Shown: positions 11,711 through 23,272 of the stretch, piece by piece
Position numbering within the stretch: the stretch's first letter is position 1
Layout: each line of letters starts with the position of its first letter
Origin: Russula earlei
Lineage: Eukaryota; Basidiomycota; Agaricomycetes; Russulales; Russulaceae
Reading direction: 5' to 3'
NCBI GenBank assembly: GCA_025769875.1
Contig: JAGFNK010000050.1
Location: 114,698 to 178,697, forward strand
Length of the DNA: 64,000 nucleotides
Program-made: the position numbers and the translations under genes
Notes under the pieces: model-generated
Databases searched by the model: none
Told to the model about the DNA's origin: nothing
What the model saw: the letters and a program-made list of their open reading frames with translations, nothing else

Positions 11711-11997
11711 GTGGCTTCTTTTGTCTACTGGATTGCGATCTATTCTTCGTTGTGGATTTTTTAATACGCCATACGCCATTCCACCAGGAGCAACTAGGGC
11801 CAGGGTCTCCTCTGGCGAATGATCGGCCACGGTCAGACGTGTCACCTACTGCCACTCATGCAGGCCCACCACAATTTGACTATTGAAAAGGTCGTTGGGC
11901 GGCATATTATTCGTCATTCGTCATGGACGTGCATATATACATTATCAGAGCAGATCGTAAACCATTGCCATATACATACAGTCCCCTCCATGCGCGA
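11711..11997. other. Convergent 3' spacer ERG4 / MVP1
   Basis: About 287 bp lie between the stop codons of two convergent genes. I see no feature here other than presumed 3' untranslated sequence. Confidence 0.4.
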
Positions 11998-14907
11998 TCA
12001 CTCCGAAGGCATACCCTCCACTCCTTGAATCAAGGCCGCCCAGTTCGCTGCGACGGCGTCTGCAAAATCCCGCTCTTCGCGGGCAAACGACTGCACGAGC
12101 TGAGTGAGGAGCGCGTTCTCCCTGTTGTGTAGCACCACGCGCAACTCGTGCCACATGCTGGAACCATCCGGTCCATCAGCCATACGAACGACGGAAGGGG
12201 GAAACGCGCGAAAGTGTGGCCTTACCACGCGCGGATGAACACCCGCCGATTAAGCTGCGCCGAGATCGTCGCCTTGTCCTTCTCGATGCCACTCGCGATC
12301 TTGTCCGCCTCTTCCTCCCAGCCGTCCTTGGCGACCGCCTTGACGCTCTCGAGCTTGAGCGAGTTCGTGTCGACCCGTTTCTTCAAGCGCTCGACCTGGT
12401 CGATGGAGAGCCGGTCGTGTCGGACGAAGAGATCGCGCATCGCGATGTACAAGTCGCGTTGGCCCTGGCGGTGAGGTGCGGTGCGGTGCGGTGCACGAGA
12501 CCATCAGCGACAAGACAGACAGAGCTTTTCTAATTGGGCAGACCTTCAGACCTTCCAGTGTATCCTGCATCAATATGCTCGTCTAGACGCAACGTCCCAT
12601 GGCCCTCGTCAGGACGACGTGACGATCAGAGAGGGTAGACACACCCGTTGCTCCAGCAGGTCGGCGTGACGCTGAGTATGTGCAGACACCACATTGATGC
12701 CCTGCCTTACGCCCTCCGACAAGTCGCAATATTGGCCCTTCCAACATTGCCCGTTCATCTCCACCATCGTCCTCAGCGTATTCGTCAAGCGCGACAAGTC
12801 TGCCTGTGCGGTAGAAAGCGGCGACAGGGACAGAGCGGGATCCCGAGAACCGAAGAAGGGCAAGCCCGATGGCATTCGGATGAAGTCGGTGCCGGTGGAG
12901 TGGGAGGGCGATAGCGGAGAGGACACGCGGAGGGGTGGTAGACGCAAATGAGGCATAAAAGACGGCCGAGGGCTGGTGCTCCGTACCGCTGCAGCCTCGC
13001 GTTTCCGAATGAGGCGTTCTCCCAAAATACATATTTTCTGCCAGGCCTCTATCAGGGGGGCAATCTTCTGTCGGACATGCCTAGAACGGACGCGGCAGGG
13101 GTTCGATTAGTATGTCAATGAGAAAGAAATGGATCATGTACCCCAGCTTGTCTTCCAAATCGCTGGGAATCGTCATTTCTTCGACGCGATCGATGCGCTT
13201 GCTCGCAGATTCTTCTTCCAATGAAACTGACGAATGTTTTCGCCACTGCTCAAGGGAAAGTTCTGTGAGGAATGTGCCAAGCAAAGCATCTTCTTTGATC
13301 ACAGGATGATTTCTTAAAGCTAGAGATTAGTCGTTGACAATCAGCAGCGGTCTCTGCAGTGCACCCACATCACGAAACGGAGGAACCTCTCCAAGCCTTT
13401 CCTGTGGTCATTGACCATTGTCAGCAGCCATGCCCGTTCCGGCCGGTCAGCGCAAGCAGAGCAACACAAATACCTTCTTTGCTCCAGAAACGTCTCATCG
13501 GCTAAAAATTATGAAATGTCGATCAGGTCCCGCCAGCAGTCCTCAAAGTGAGCGCAATCACGTACGTCCAATTCGCTTAGGAGGTAGCTGTGGTAACAAG
13601 CGGAAAGGATATCGGCGAACCAGACAGTCCCAAAGGAACGCGAATTCAGAGTACCGCCGCTGCACCGTTCCACCACGCTGATGCCAATGAAACGGCAACA
13701 AAGAAAAGAATACCAAACCGGGCGTCAGTCAGTATCGAATCAATAAGAGACGTAGACGAACCTCAGTGGTGATCCCGTACAGCATATACCTGTTAAGCAC
13801 GAATCCCTGCTGCCCCGAAAACCGAACCGTCACCTTCTCCAGCCTCTTCCACCACCCAGGCGGCAGGCCGGTCCCCGCAACGCTCGACGAGGGAGCACCT
13901 CCTCCATTGATGACACCTCCAGCAGCGCCGAAGGGAGCAGCTCCACCAAACCGCGCTCCCGTCATCCACGGGTCATCTGCAGGGGGCGGGGCCACGGCGG
14001 CTGTGCTCCGCAGAACCGTCGCAGAGTCGCTGCTGCTGCTGCTGCTACCACCGGGGGCGGTGCTCGGTTGGGTATTATTATACACCGCTGAGAGGCTCGG
14101 AGGAGGCGCTGGGCTGTAGCTGAGCATGCTGATGTCAAGGGTTGGCTCCGGAAGTGTGTTTTGCTGTGCGAGCAGCGCAACTTGTTCCACGCTAACGTCT
14201 ATTTTTTTTGGTATGGCGTAAGGGAGGGGGAAGGACGAGTCAGGCTTGCGTGCGGGATCAATGTGCGGATCTCTGTCACATACCTTTCCCTGTCTGCGCG
14301 AGTGCGACCAGAGCTAGCGCAACGAAGAACTCGAGTTTGGATACACGCGGGCGTGTGCTTACGAGGTTTACGATCTGAAATCATCCACAGCCACGGGGAG
14401 AAGCAACAGATCGTCGAGATATGTGTGTCAGAGGAGAGAATGAACGAAGAGGGGGGTGGAAAGTGTGAGTCTGTGGCATGCATACCTTATCTATCGTCGT
14501 GGCAGGCAGAGCCGACGTCGACAGGACACGCGAGAGAGAGTTGACGGACGTTTCACCAGAATTGGCCGGGTCGACCGCACTGAACGATTGCTGATATATA
14601 GGCGGCACCGTCGCCTCCGCTACGAACGAGTCGTGCAATTACAGACAAGACCCGGAAGGAAAGATACAGGATCAGTCAGTCAGTTCAGATGCATGTATGG
14701 ATGCGCATGTATGTTGCTCGGGGACGTACCGATCGCGTTGGTGAAGATGGAGGGAACGTGGCCAGGGGGTGGAGAGGGGGTCGGTGCGGCGCTCCAGGGG
14801 TCGAGGCCATCGTAGGTTGAAGCGGCAAGTGGGTTCTCGTCGACGAAGCTGCCACCGAAACTAGAGGAGATACCATACGCCTGCGTCGGTCGTGGAGCGT
14901 TGAACAT
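11998..14907 (-). CDS. MVP1: Sorting nexin MVP1 (SNX8-like)
   Basis: PX-BAR sorting nexin that acts in endosomal membrane recycling and vacuolar sorting. The N-terminus MFNAPRPTQAYGISSSFG is a low-complexity Pro/Ser region with DPWSAAP and DDPWMTGARFGG. The PX domain begins around GLPPGWWKRLEKVTVRF (about 13870-13800) and includes VLNRYMLYGI and a later exon with LGTFLTELSLEQWRKH. The BAR-like helices contain LPFFGSRDPALSLSPLS, LTNTLRTMVEMNGQCWKG, MYIAMRDLFVRHDRLS and IDQVERLKKRVDTNSLKLE. It ends ALIQGVEGMPSE. The MRDLF.RHD motif is typical of Mvp1. The gene is spread over about 2.9 kb in many exons whose borders I have not all resolved, and the Ser-rich tract near 14030-14050 (CTG repeats) may vary in length. 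Confidence 0.82.
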
Positions 14908-15137
14908 TGTAGTTGAGGATCAACGCCTGGGCAGGTTCGACCTGGCTGCTGCTCCCAAGTCGGTACACGAGCGCTTTCGGATCAAAAATCAGACAAATGA
15001 TCTGTCCGAAACCTACAATCACAATATCAAGCAAGAAGAAGCGACAATACGATGTTTACAAGCGACAACAAATGGACAGGAATTGTCTAGAACCCCAAAC
15101 CCTTCCCGTATCTCAACAACTGGCTCATTCCTTCCGA

Positions 15138-17994
15138 TCATGCCTGCTCGTGAGGTTTGGCCGCAAAGTGAAGCGTCCACGACGATAACAATCGCTTCGA
15201 ATTGACTGCTTCACCATCCAATCTGCAATAATAGTGCGTCAGCCGCTCAGGTAGAGATAGAAAGAACGTAAACATGTGAGACATACCCAGGCGTGCCAAA
15301 AGTCAGAGGAGCAATGTACAGGAAGGCGATGACTAGTGCGATGAAGTAGACCACGACGATTATGGGACCTCGGGTACCAAGCTCTGCCCATTGCCTCGGG
15401 CGCCGCCTCGTCGAGTGACCAGCAATAGATATGGGGTATTCGATGGTTTCAGAGAGGAGGAAGTGAAGCACTGCGCCAGTCACGAGGGCAGATGCAAGGT
15501 GAGAAGGGAGATAATGATGTATGAATAATTGTCGACTCATGAGGAAGAATGGGAAGTAATGAATAAACCACACAACCAAGAAAAAGCCCGCGGAATTCCA
15601 CAGGCGGTTCCGAACGGCTATTGATGACTTAGGTGAGGATCAATCTGTGACTCTCGATAACATTTCACTTACCGACTGGAATCGGGTTGATACCTCGCCT
15701 CTTTGCAAGCAAATCTGCACCCAGGATACCTACATACAGAGACAAGGCAAGGGCGCAGGTCCACCACCCGACGATATTACCAATAAGGTAAATCTGTTTT
15801 TGGCCTTCATTCTGTGTCCAGAAGCTGATACCGCTCAAGAGGAAGGGCCAATTGATGGGGGCACTTGCATAAGGATGAGAAGCAGTCAAGCCCGCATTGT
15901 GCTGCAACATGAGGAGCTGGAGTTCGACGAATTTGGTAAAGAAGCCAAGTGGCTTGGGAGCTTTCACTTGCTGAGCGTCATTTCTAGCCGAAACGGCCTC
16001 GCCGTCTGCCACCGCTTATCAGACAAGGGAATGATCCAAAGGACTGAGGGCACACCTCCAGCAGAGATGATCTCATCGGCATACCAAATCGCGCTACGGT
16101 CCATGGGGTTTTTATCCCCGTTGACTTCTTGTTGTCGGAACGCCCAGTCGGGGAGTTGCTCGCGGTGAGACCAGAGCGACACTTTGGTCGGCACATGTAC
16201 GAGGCGGAGGTAACCGCTTTTGCTCTTGACGGGTTCGCCTTCGTGCGCTCCGTTCAGATAAACGTGGAAAAGGGTGTCGTTATAACGTGAAAGATCATTC
16301 CTGGGCCATGTGGTGAATTCTTGATTGGTTGGCATGAGCGGTGAAGCTACATCATGTGTCAGGAGATATGTGTCCGTCGTGACATGTAGGAATTGAATGA
16401 CATCGTTGTGGCGAACGATTCGACCACGACCAGTTTCAGGGAGCGCCTTTGTTGGGATGATCTGCCACCAGTTGTTCTCATCTGCATGACCGTAACCAGT
16501 GACCTGCTGGCCTACAAAATCATCAAACACATGCGGTATGTATAAGATCACGACATGTGCGCCACACCTTGGCTGCTGATCCGGCCATCGTCATAGCGTA
16601 GTGGGTAACGTTCAGGATGGGAGTGTAGGAAGACTTTCGTATCTTTGTGTCGCAAGGTGATAGTGTCGTAGTACCTGAGCTCTGAGATAGACATAAATAA
16701 ATGGCGTCGTTGAGAAGAATCAAACATTACCAAGACTCTTCATCAGCAGCTCGTTCCCTGCCAAGCTTTCCTGGAACCGAGGACTCATGAAACTATCGCC
16801 GGTGCCCGAGTGGGTAAGAATGGCAAAATGGATCCAGAAAAACGAGAGATAAACAACGAAGGGAACCGCGATCAACCCAACTGCACGCGCGGCGAAGTGG
16901 CGCCAGAAGTGTTCCTGTAAACGGGTGAGTTGGTAGTGTGATGGTGAGTCAACAAGCACCAACTATAGACGGGTTTTTCCGAATATCCAAAAGATCCCAC
17001 AAGTCGACAAGGACAGCAACCCCAATAGCGACTACCGTGAGCACGCCATTCACCTTGGAGCCCCACGCACATGCCATAAAGATGCCAGTAGCAATCATCC
17101 AGCCCCACCACTCAGGGGTGAACGCTCTACAAAGGGGGGTCAGCAATGGCCTTGGAAGGTGGAGGAGCTTGAAACGTACGAATATCGCAGTTTACGGAAG
17201 CGGATGTAGCAATACATGGTGAGAGAGAGGAAAAAGATAAGGGTAGCATCCAACAATATGAGGCGTGACTGGGCAATGTGTGCATTGTCTGATTGGGGAA
17301 GGGAAATAGCTAAGCGAGAAATTGATCGAGGTATACACGATACATACCGAAAAGGACGATAGATGCAGAAAATGCCGCGATCACTGTTCCATAACCACTC
17401 TCCTTCATGATGGCGTACACGAGTGGGACGGTGAGACTACCAAGGATTGCGGGCAAAGCGCGCATTCCCACATAAGGAACACGATTCTCCGTGTAGCTAT
17501 CGCCAATGTTCTCGAAATTGAATTGACCGTCGAATCCAACGAACCAGCCAGCCAGTCCGAAGAGGAGTTTTGCGAATGGTGGATGCACATCGAAATAGTA
17601 TTCCCGTGAAATATAGTAGGCGGCGAACTTGCCGAAGTGAACTTCGTCGAACCTAGAAAAGCAAAACGGTGAGATTGGGAGGGGATGAGAGCGAGCGAGC
17701 GGCACGAACACAACTTGATCAGGATGATTTATTTTGTAGAAACGTAGGGCAAAAGCAAGTGCGGTAAGAACGCCGACAACTAGCATGTTCGCTTCAGGAG
17801 ACTCCAAGAGTACTTCCAGTTGGGTGCGGGAATCCTGGGAGATCGTAATGAGTATGATAAAAGCTGGGGTGAAGGGAGAGCGGGCGCACGGGATCCTGGT
17901 GAGGGTGATCGTCATCATCAAGGGGGGGGGAGGGATCACGCTGGGCGGATGACTTTCTGTTCCTATTTCGTAACCTGACCGAGGGATCAGCCAT
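15138..17994 (-). CDS. PMT4: Protein O-mannosyltransferase, PMT4 subfamily
   Basis: Multipass ER glycosyltransferase that moves mannose from dolichyl-phosphate mannose to Ser/Thr of secretory proteins. The start MADPSVRLRNRNRKSS is cytosolic and basic. The first membrane segment is MLVVGVLTALAFALRFYKI, followed by the catalytic loop FDEVHFGKFAAYYI (acidic FDE) and YYFDVHPPFAKLLFGLAGW. The MIR region contains VPTKVSLWSHREQLPDWAF and RQQEVNGDKNPMDRS. The C-terminal part has FFTKFVELQLLMLQHNAGL, SHPYASAPINWPFLLSGIS, an HHYLPSHLASALV segment and a last exon ending AAKPHEQA. QQEVNGDK and the Pro-Ile-Asn-Trp-Pro segment favour PMT4 over PMT1/PMT2. At least ten short introns are required. It is head-to-head with mL44, with 358 bp between starts. 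Confidence 0.85.
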
Positions 17995-18352
17995 GGTGAA
18001 CGGCAACCAGGTGAGGGGGAACGGGATGAGTCTTTTCGTTTCTGTGCGGCGCGTTGTTTTGCGTCGTTGTTGGATACAGATCACGTGCTCGCAGCCAGTA
18101 CTCACATCGGCGGTGCGGACACACACACTCTCTGCAAGGCTACTAAGCGTAGGGACTCGTAATTATCATGCCATCAAATACCGATTGTGTGTCAGAGGAA
18201 ATTGTTTGAATTTTGAGAAATGTGGGACACGCGCTTAGGGTACACTCGACTCGACGCGGCAAGCTCATCCATCCATCCTTTCCTCCGACCCAACCCTTCC
18301 TTCCGCCCCGTCGACGTCTTGCCTGCCCAGTGCGCAGACACCCCATTTCCGG
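17995..18352. promoter_or_regulatory. Shared divergent promoter PMT4 / mL44
   Basis: These 358 bp lie between divergent starts. The interval contains no convincing ORF. Pyrimidine-rich stretches at 18270-18320 precede the mL44 start on the plus strand, a common feature of fungal promoters lacking a TATA box. Confidence 0.45.
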
Positions 18353-19559
18353 ATGGTCCATGCTCAACGGCGTTTCGTATCGACAGCCACAAAATACGCG
18401 TCTGTCCCACTTTCATCCTTGAGAAGCTTCCCACCAAAATCGGCACTCGCCGCCAACCCCTCCACTTTTTCCCCGGAAACTTGGACGGCGTTGCAGCCTC
18501 CACCAGCCTCCGCCCTCTCTGCATTGGGCCATCGCATTGGTTTTGGTTCCGTGCTACAGATCCCTGAACTCGAGCAGGCCTGCACACATCCCTCTGTTCT
18601 CCCCCTGTTTGCGAAACGCCATCCCAATCAGAAGCCCCCTCTGACAAATGGAAATCTGTCGACACTGGGCAATGCATTGCTCGGACTTTTCGCGTCAGAG
18701 TTCGTCACTACGTCGTATCCTCACTTGCCAACGCGTGTTGTAAAGGCGGCCGTGAGCGCATACGTGGGACCCAACACCTGTGCCAATGTCGCAAAGGAGG
18801 TTGGTGCCGCGCATTTACTGCGTTGGCTTAGGACTGTACGTCAAAAGGAGTCCACCCTTTTGTTCTCCCCTTGACTGAAATTGCTTGGCGCAAAGCCGTC
18901 AACGCTACTAAAACCAGCCGTGTTGCATCACGATGCGCTCTCATCAATATCGCGATCTCTCGTCGCCCTCATATATCAGCGGCGCTCTCTGCCCTCCGCA
19001 CGTAAATTCGCGCACCAATTCTTTCTGAGCCGAGAGGTCGACCTACGTAAAATGTTAAAATTCCGCGACCCCAAGGTGGCCCTTACAGAAACGGTTGCCA
19101 AGTTTGGTCGTGAAAAGCCCATGTCAAGGTATGCATGACAGTATCCGTCCTGTGGGTGGTGACTTGTAGCGCTGAGGAGTCGCCTTGAGGTTACTAAAAG
19201 AGACGGGTCGGCTCTCCAATTCGCCTGTCTTTGTTGTTGGTGTCTACTCAGGCACTGAGCAACTGGGAGAAGGATTCGGAAGCTCGTTGCGGATGGCAGA
19301 ATACCGTGTATGGCCTCCCTCTCAACCAAGCTCTTGATCCACTGACAAGCCAACGTCACAGGCTGCGGAGGACGCGCTTCATCGACTCTACTTAACCAAG
19401 ACGCCGCCGGAGATTATGCGGCTTCCGACGTCGACATTTTCGGACGTAGATGGGGATATGTTTACGGAAGGAGAGGAGAACGCATACCAGGCTGGAGAGT
19501 TAGGAACTACCGAGGTGCGGTTGGGGAGTGCAGGGCGAGGTCGAATTATTATCTCTTAG
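18353..19559 (+). CDS. MRPL3: Mitochondrial large-subunit ribosomal protein mL44 (RNase III-like)
   Basis: Component of the mitochondrial 54S ribosomal subunit with an inactive RNase III fold and a double-stranded RNA-binding domain. The start [18 protein letters not shown] is a plausible presequence. The RNase III-like part contains [20 protein letters not shown] and [20 protein letters not shown] second exon gives [20 protein letters not shown] third carries the dsRNA-binding motif [11 protein letters not shown], then [17 protein letters not shown], then after a splice [17 protein letters not shown]. It ends AGRGRIIIS at 19557-19559. The catalytic acidic residues of true RNase III are not apparent, in keeping with the ribosomal family. 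It is followed in tandem by the forkhead gene after 114 bp. Confidence 0.87.
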
Positions 19560-19673
19560 CAATAAAAATATTAATATTTGGAGTCCGCTGCCCTGCCTGC
19601 CCTGCGGTTGCGTCCTTTTCCTCCCAACTCGCTCCTCCTTCGCGTCCCTTCCTCTTCCTCCCTTTCCCGCCAA

Positions 19674-22624
19674 ATGGATGGCCAATCCATCAATACAATC
19701 AATCCCATCTCTCCAATATCTCAACTCCTCCAAAATTTAGGCATGACACGCGACGATTTGACGCGTCATAGCGATCAAATGCGCCAGTTCCTCACCGCAG
19801 AAAACGCTAATTCTCTTCGCGCGTTCTCCAACGCAGAGTCAGACGTAGACAGCGCACAGAGTCCAACAGTGCGCCCCCAGACCTTGCGCGCGAAATCGCG
19901 CTCCATATCAGCTGCCGACGCGCCGCCACCCCCGCCACCCCCGCCTGCCTTCCCCCCAGCGACGCCCATCAAGACAGAGCCAGTCGAGCTCTCTGCCTCG
20001 TCCTCCCTTCGTCGGTTCGAAAGCATGGATGAGATCATCGAGCGCCAGAACAGACGCAGCAGAAGGGAGCGTCGCAGCAGGCGGGAGCGCGACGCGAGCC
20101 CAGGGGCTGTCCCCCCTTCTCCCACTCGTTCCGCCTTGCATACGTCGGGCTATCCTCGCTCCAATACAACACGCGAAACGCGCAGCTCGGGACGCGCCAA
20201 GGCGATGGACGACACTCCTGGCCTCTCCCAGGTTCAGGTGAGCTGCCCGTCGCGGTGGTCAGGGACCACCGCACCTCAGGCTTCCCAGTTAGCGCCCCTC
20301 CTGAAAAAGTTTCCTCACCAACCCGTTATGCACAGGATTCATCTACCACGCCCAATCGTGCAGGCCGCTATTACAGGGATACTGTCCTTTATCAGACCAT
20401 CACCCCCAAGCACCGTCGCAATGTGTGTACACTAATATAACGCCAAGCGCTCGCTGACATCCTTGTCCTAGGGTGCGTTCGTTCCCCGCGCCGAGTCTCC
20501 TTCTCCCTCCCGGTCCCGCAGGAGTAGTGTTACCTCCTCAATACCAAGCGAGAGTAGCTCCCTTGTCGAGGCTGCTGAAAAGGTATATCGGAATGCACTT
20601 GCCCGTGCTGTATGGCGCATTCACCTCGCCTTTCATATTTCAGGCAGCATCCTCTCGCCCTCCAATCACTCCGCGTCGTAGCTACTATAAAACTGCCCCC
20701 CTTCCCCCCTCATCTCCGGCTATCTCCACCCCGACATCAAGTCCAGCTCGCCCTATTGTTAACATCGTCTCATCGCCTGGCCCAATGGGGCCAGAGCCAA
20801 CTGAGGATGAGTACGATGATCTGCCATTCAAACTGCCCCCGGGCCCCTACTCTCATATCAAGCCCGATTTGCCTTACGCTGCCCTCATCGGCCAGGCTAT
20901 TCTTGCCTCACCCGAACATCGTCTGACATTGCAAGAAATATACGACTACATCACGATCGTTTACCCCCATTTCAAGCGTAATGAACAGACCTGGATGAAC
21001 TCGATCCGGCACGTCCTCAGCACGACAATCGTTTTCCGCAAAGTGCAGCGTGATCGCGCTGCCGGGCGTACCCTCTGGGCAATTTTCGATCAAGACCTCG
21101 ACTGTTTTGCTGGGGGTGGTTTCCGCAAGGAATTTTGTGCTGATATGCAAGAGCAGAGGGAGAAGGCGCGTAATTCGAACCGCAAGCGAGCGGCCGAGGA
21201 TACACCCACGCGAAGACCAAGACGGAAGAAGTTGAAAACCGAGACATCTCAGGAATCTATGTCTACTGCGTTGCATCCACAGATGGGCATCCCCATGTCC
21301 ACTCTTCCAGCGGTGGCATACCCTGGACGACCTATGTTCCCTGGGCCCCGCCCTGGCACACACCATCAACCGTACTATGCACCCTACGTCATGCCTCATC
21401 CTCACGCGGTACCCGCGGGTGTGATCTTCCCTGTTTTACCTCCAGGCTCCGTATACAATCCGGTGAACACAGAACCTACTCCACCTGCGCCTCCAATTTC
21501 TCGTCCATCGACTTCATCATCGGCTGTATCTCGAATCAAGACGGAGCCAGAGGAGTCGCCGTCACCATCTTTGCCACCAACGTCCTGCTCGTCGGTTTCC
21601 CTCCCAGAACTAACTCCCAACAACAGCTCCTCCAGCCCTGCAGGAGAAACGGACGACCAAGGTGCGGCTGCTCCAGCCGCCGAATCCTCGTCTCGAGCAT
21701 CCGCCTCTGTGTCACCCAAATTCGATATCAGTGCATTCTTGGTCGTTCCTGAGGATGCGCCCCTGGACGCATTGGCTCCCGGCGTAACCCTTCTGAATGC
21801 GAGCTCTGCGGCTGAGGTCTCCGGATCAAGCCTCAAGTCAAAAGGGAAAACCAAGAAAGGTAAGGAGAAGGCTGTAGAGAAAGAGTCACCCAAGGTGAGC
21901 AATCGAGGCCCAGGTCTGTGATCCATGATAAATCTCCCAATAGAAACCGTCTCTTCCCCCCGCACCCGAGTCGCCAACCCTGGTCCGCCAAACCGTCCGT
22001 CCTCGGCCTGAAATCTCAAAAGCATCCACTCCTCCACCGAAGTGTGTGTTACCGACTTCGGTCAAACCGCTTACCTCACCCCCGGGTCGGCCATGTACGC
22101 CGCCGGGGAAGAATTCAGAGCACCGTCTGTCTGCTGCGAGGACACCTCTTTCCCATCTAGGTGTGCACATGAGTCCGTCGGCCAGTCTTGCGCACTACAA
22201 ATCGCATCTGAACCCTCCACCGATTATGATCTCGCTCCCGCACGGGGAGGGCAACAATCCACCAACAACAAAAGAAGACGGCCACAACGGCAACCAGAGC
22301 CAACACCCGGTGGAGGACTCGGAGAACGTGCTTCGCACGCCGTCACGGCGGCGGACATCGGCGCAGTTCACACCTTTCACGCCCGTGACGCCACGCAAGC
22401 TGATGTTCATGGGTGGGGTTGCGACAGAGTCGCCACTCCGTGGATTGTTCGACCATCCGCACGACCCTGGCATGCTCTTGGATGAGGAACTGGCGCGGCT
22501 TGGGGCGCAGGGCACGCCCGGCCGCGGCCTGCACGAAAGCCCGTCAGTTGGGTTCGCGCAGCGTGCGTTGCTGTATGAGAGCCCAAACACCCAAAGCCCC
22601 GGGCGCTGGACGCGCATGTGGTAG
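19674..22624 (+). CDS. Forkhead-domain transcription factor
   Basis: Nuclear DNA-binding regulator. The start MDGQSINTINPISP is chosen because upstream sequence in this frame is Leu/Pro/Ser-rich and overlaps the promoter. The N-terminal third is low complexity, with a Pro run near 19920-19950 and an Arg-rich stretch (RRSRRERRSRRERD). The forkhead domain lies at about 20850-21110: KPDLPYAALIGQAILASPEH, LTLQEIYDYITIVYPHFKR, TWMNSIRHVLSTTIVFRKV, then GRTLWAIF. The usual Asn of the recognition-helix motif RHNLS is Val here (RHVLS). A basic patch (RRPRRKKLKTE) follows and may be a nuclear localisation signal. The long Ser/Pro-rich tail ends LYESPNTQSPGRWTRMW; SP and TP sites are frequent there, suggesting cyclin-dependent kinase control. 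Three or four introns are needed. Subfamily not assigned; Hcm1/Sep1-like is possible. Confidence 0.82.
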
Positions 22625-23272
22625 TCTTTGTGGCCATCCGTCTGCATGCCTTTTGCTTTTGCTTTTTTTTTTTTTTTGTCATGCTTGCTTTGCCTTCTTT
22701 GGTCTGGCTACCCCAATGATGAACTCTACCATCTTGTTTGTTTGTGATACCCCCTACGCCCTATATTATCATCGTCCCTTTACCAAGCCTCTCATGTCCC
22801 CGAGTCATCTCCGTTTCCTCCGATGTTCCTTTCCACGATCGTCCTGATTTGTTCCCAGTCATATCATTGCTCGGCGCCTCAATCTGTACGACTGTTATTG
22901 TTGGCATGAACTCTCATAGCACCATTCCGGTTTCTCTGCGCTCTACCTCTCGACCTATTTTTTTTTTGTTTTTTTAAACGTCCACTGTTGTGGAGAACAT
23001 ATATGTAGTGCCATTTCATCGGTGTATTATTTTCCTTCCTTTTTCCCCTTCACCTTTTTCTTGAAATGTTTTGGTTATTTATTCCTTCCATCCCTCCGCG
23101 CTTTCCACGAGGGACATTTATTCAGATCATGAACGAATAAAGACAGCAATTTCCGATGGAAAACGCGGAATCCTCGACGTAAAACGAATTCAAGCCGGTC
23201 AACTCTCGCCTTCCGGGTCCACGACGCTAAATTGGAATTCAGCAGCCACGATCAGCGCTATCAGGGGACGAC
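22625..23272. other. Convergent 3' region forkhead gene / DPB2
   Basis: About 650 bp without a gene lie between convergent stops. They hold homopolymer T tracts (around 22662-22677 and 22960-22975) and pyrimidine-rich sequence, consistent with long 3' untranslated regions. Short open frames here have no coding support. Confidence 0.5.

Noticed and set aside
14030..14060. CTG-repeat tract as a separate repeat element
   Set aside because: It encodes a Ser run inside the MVP1 low-complexity region and is short.
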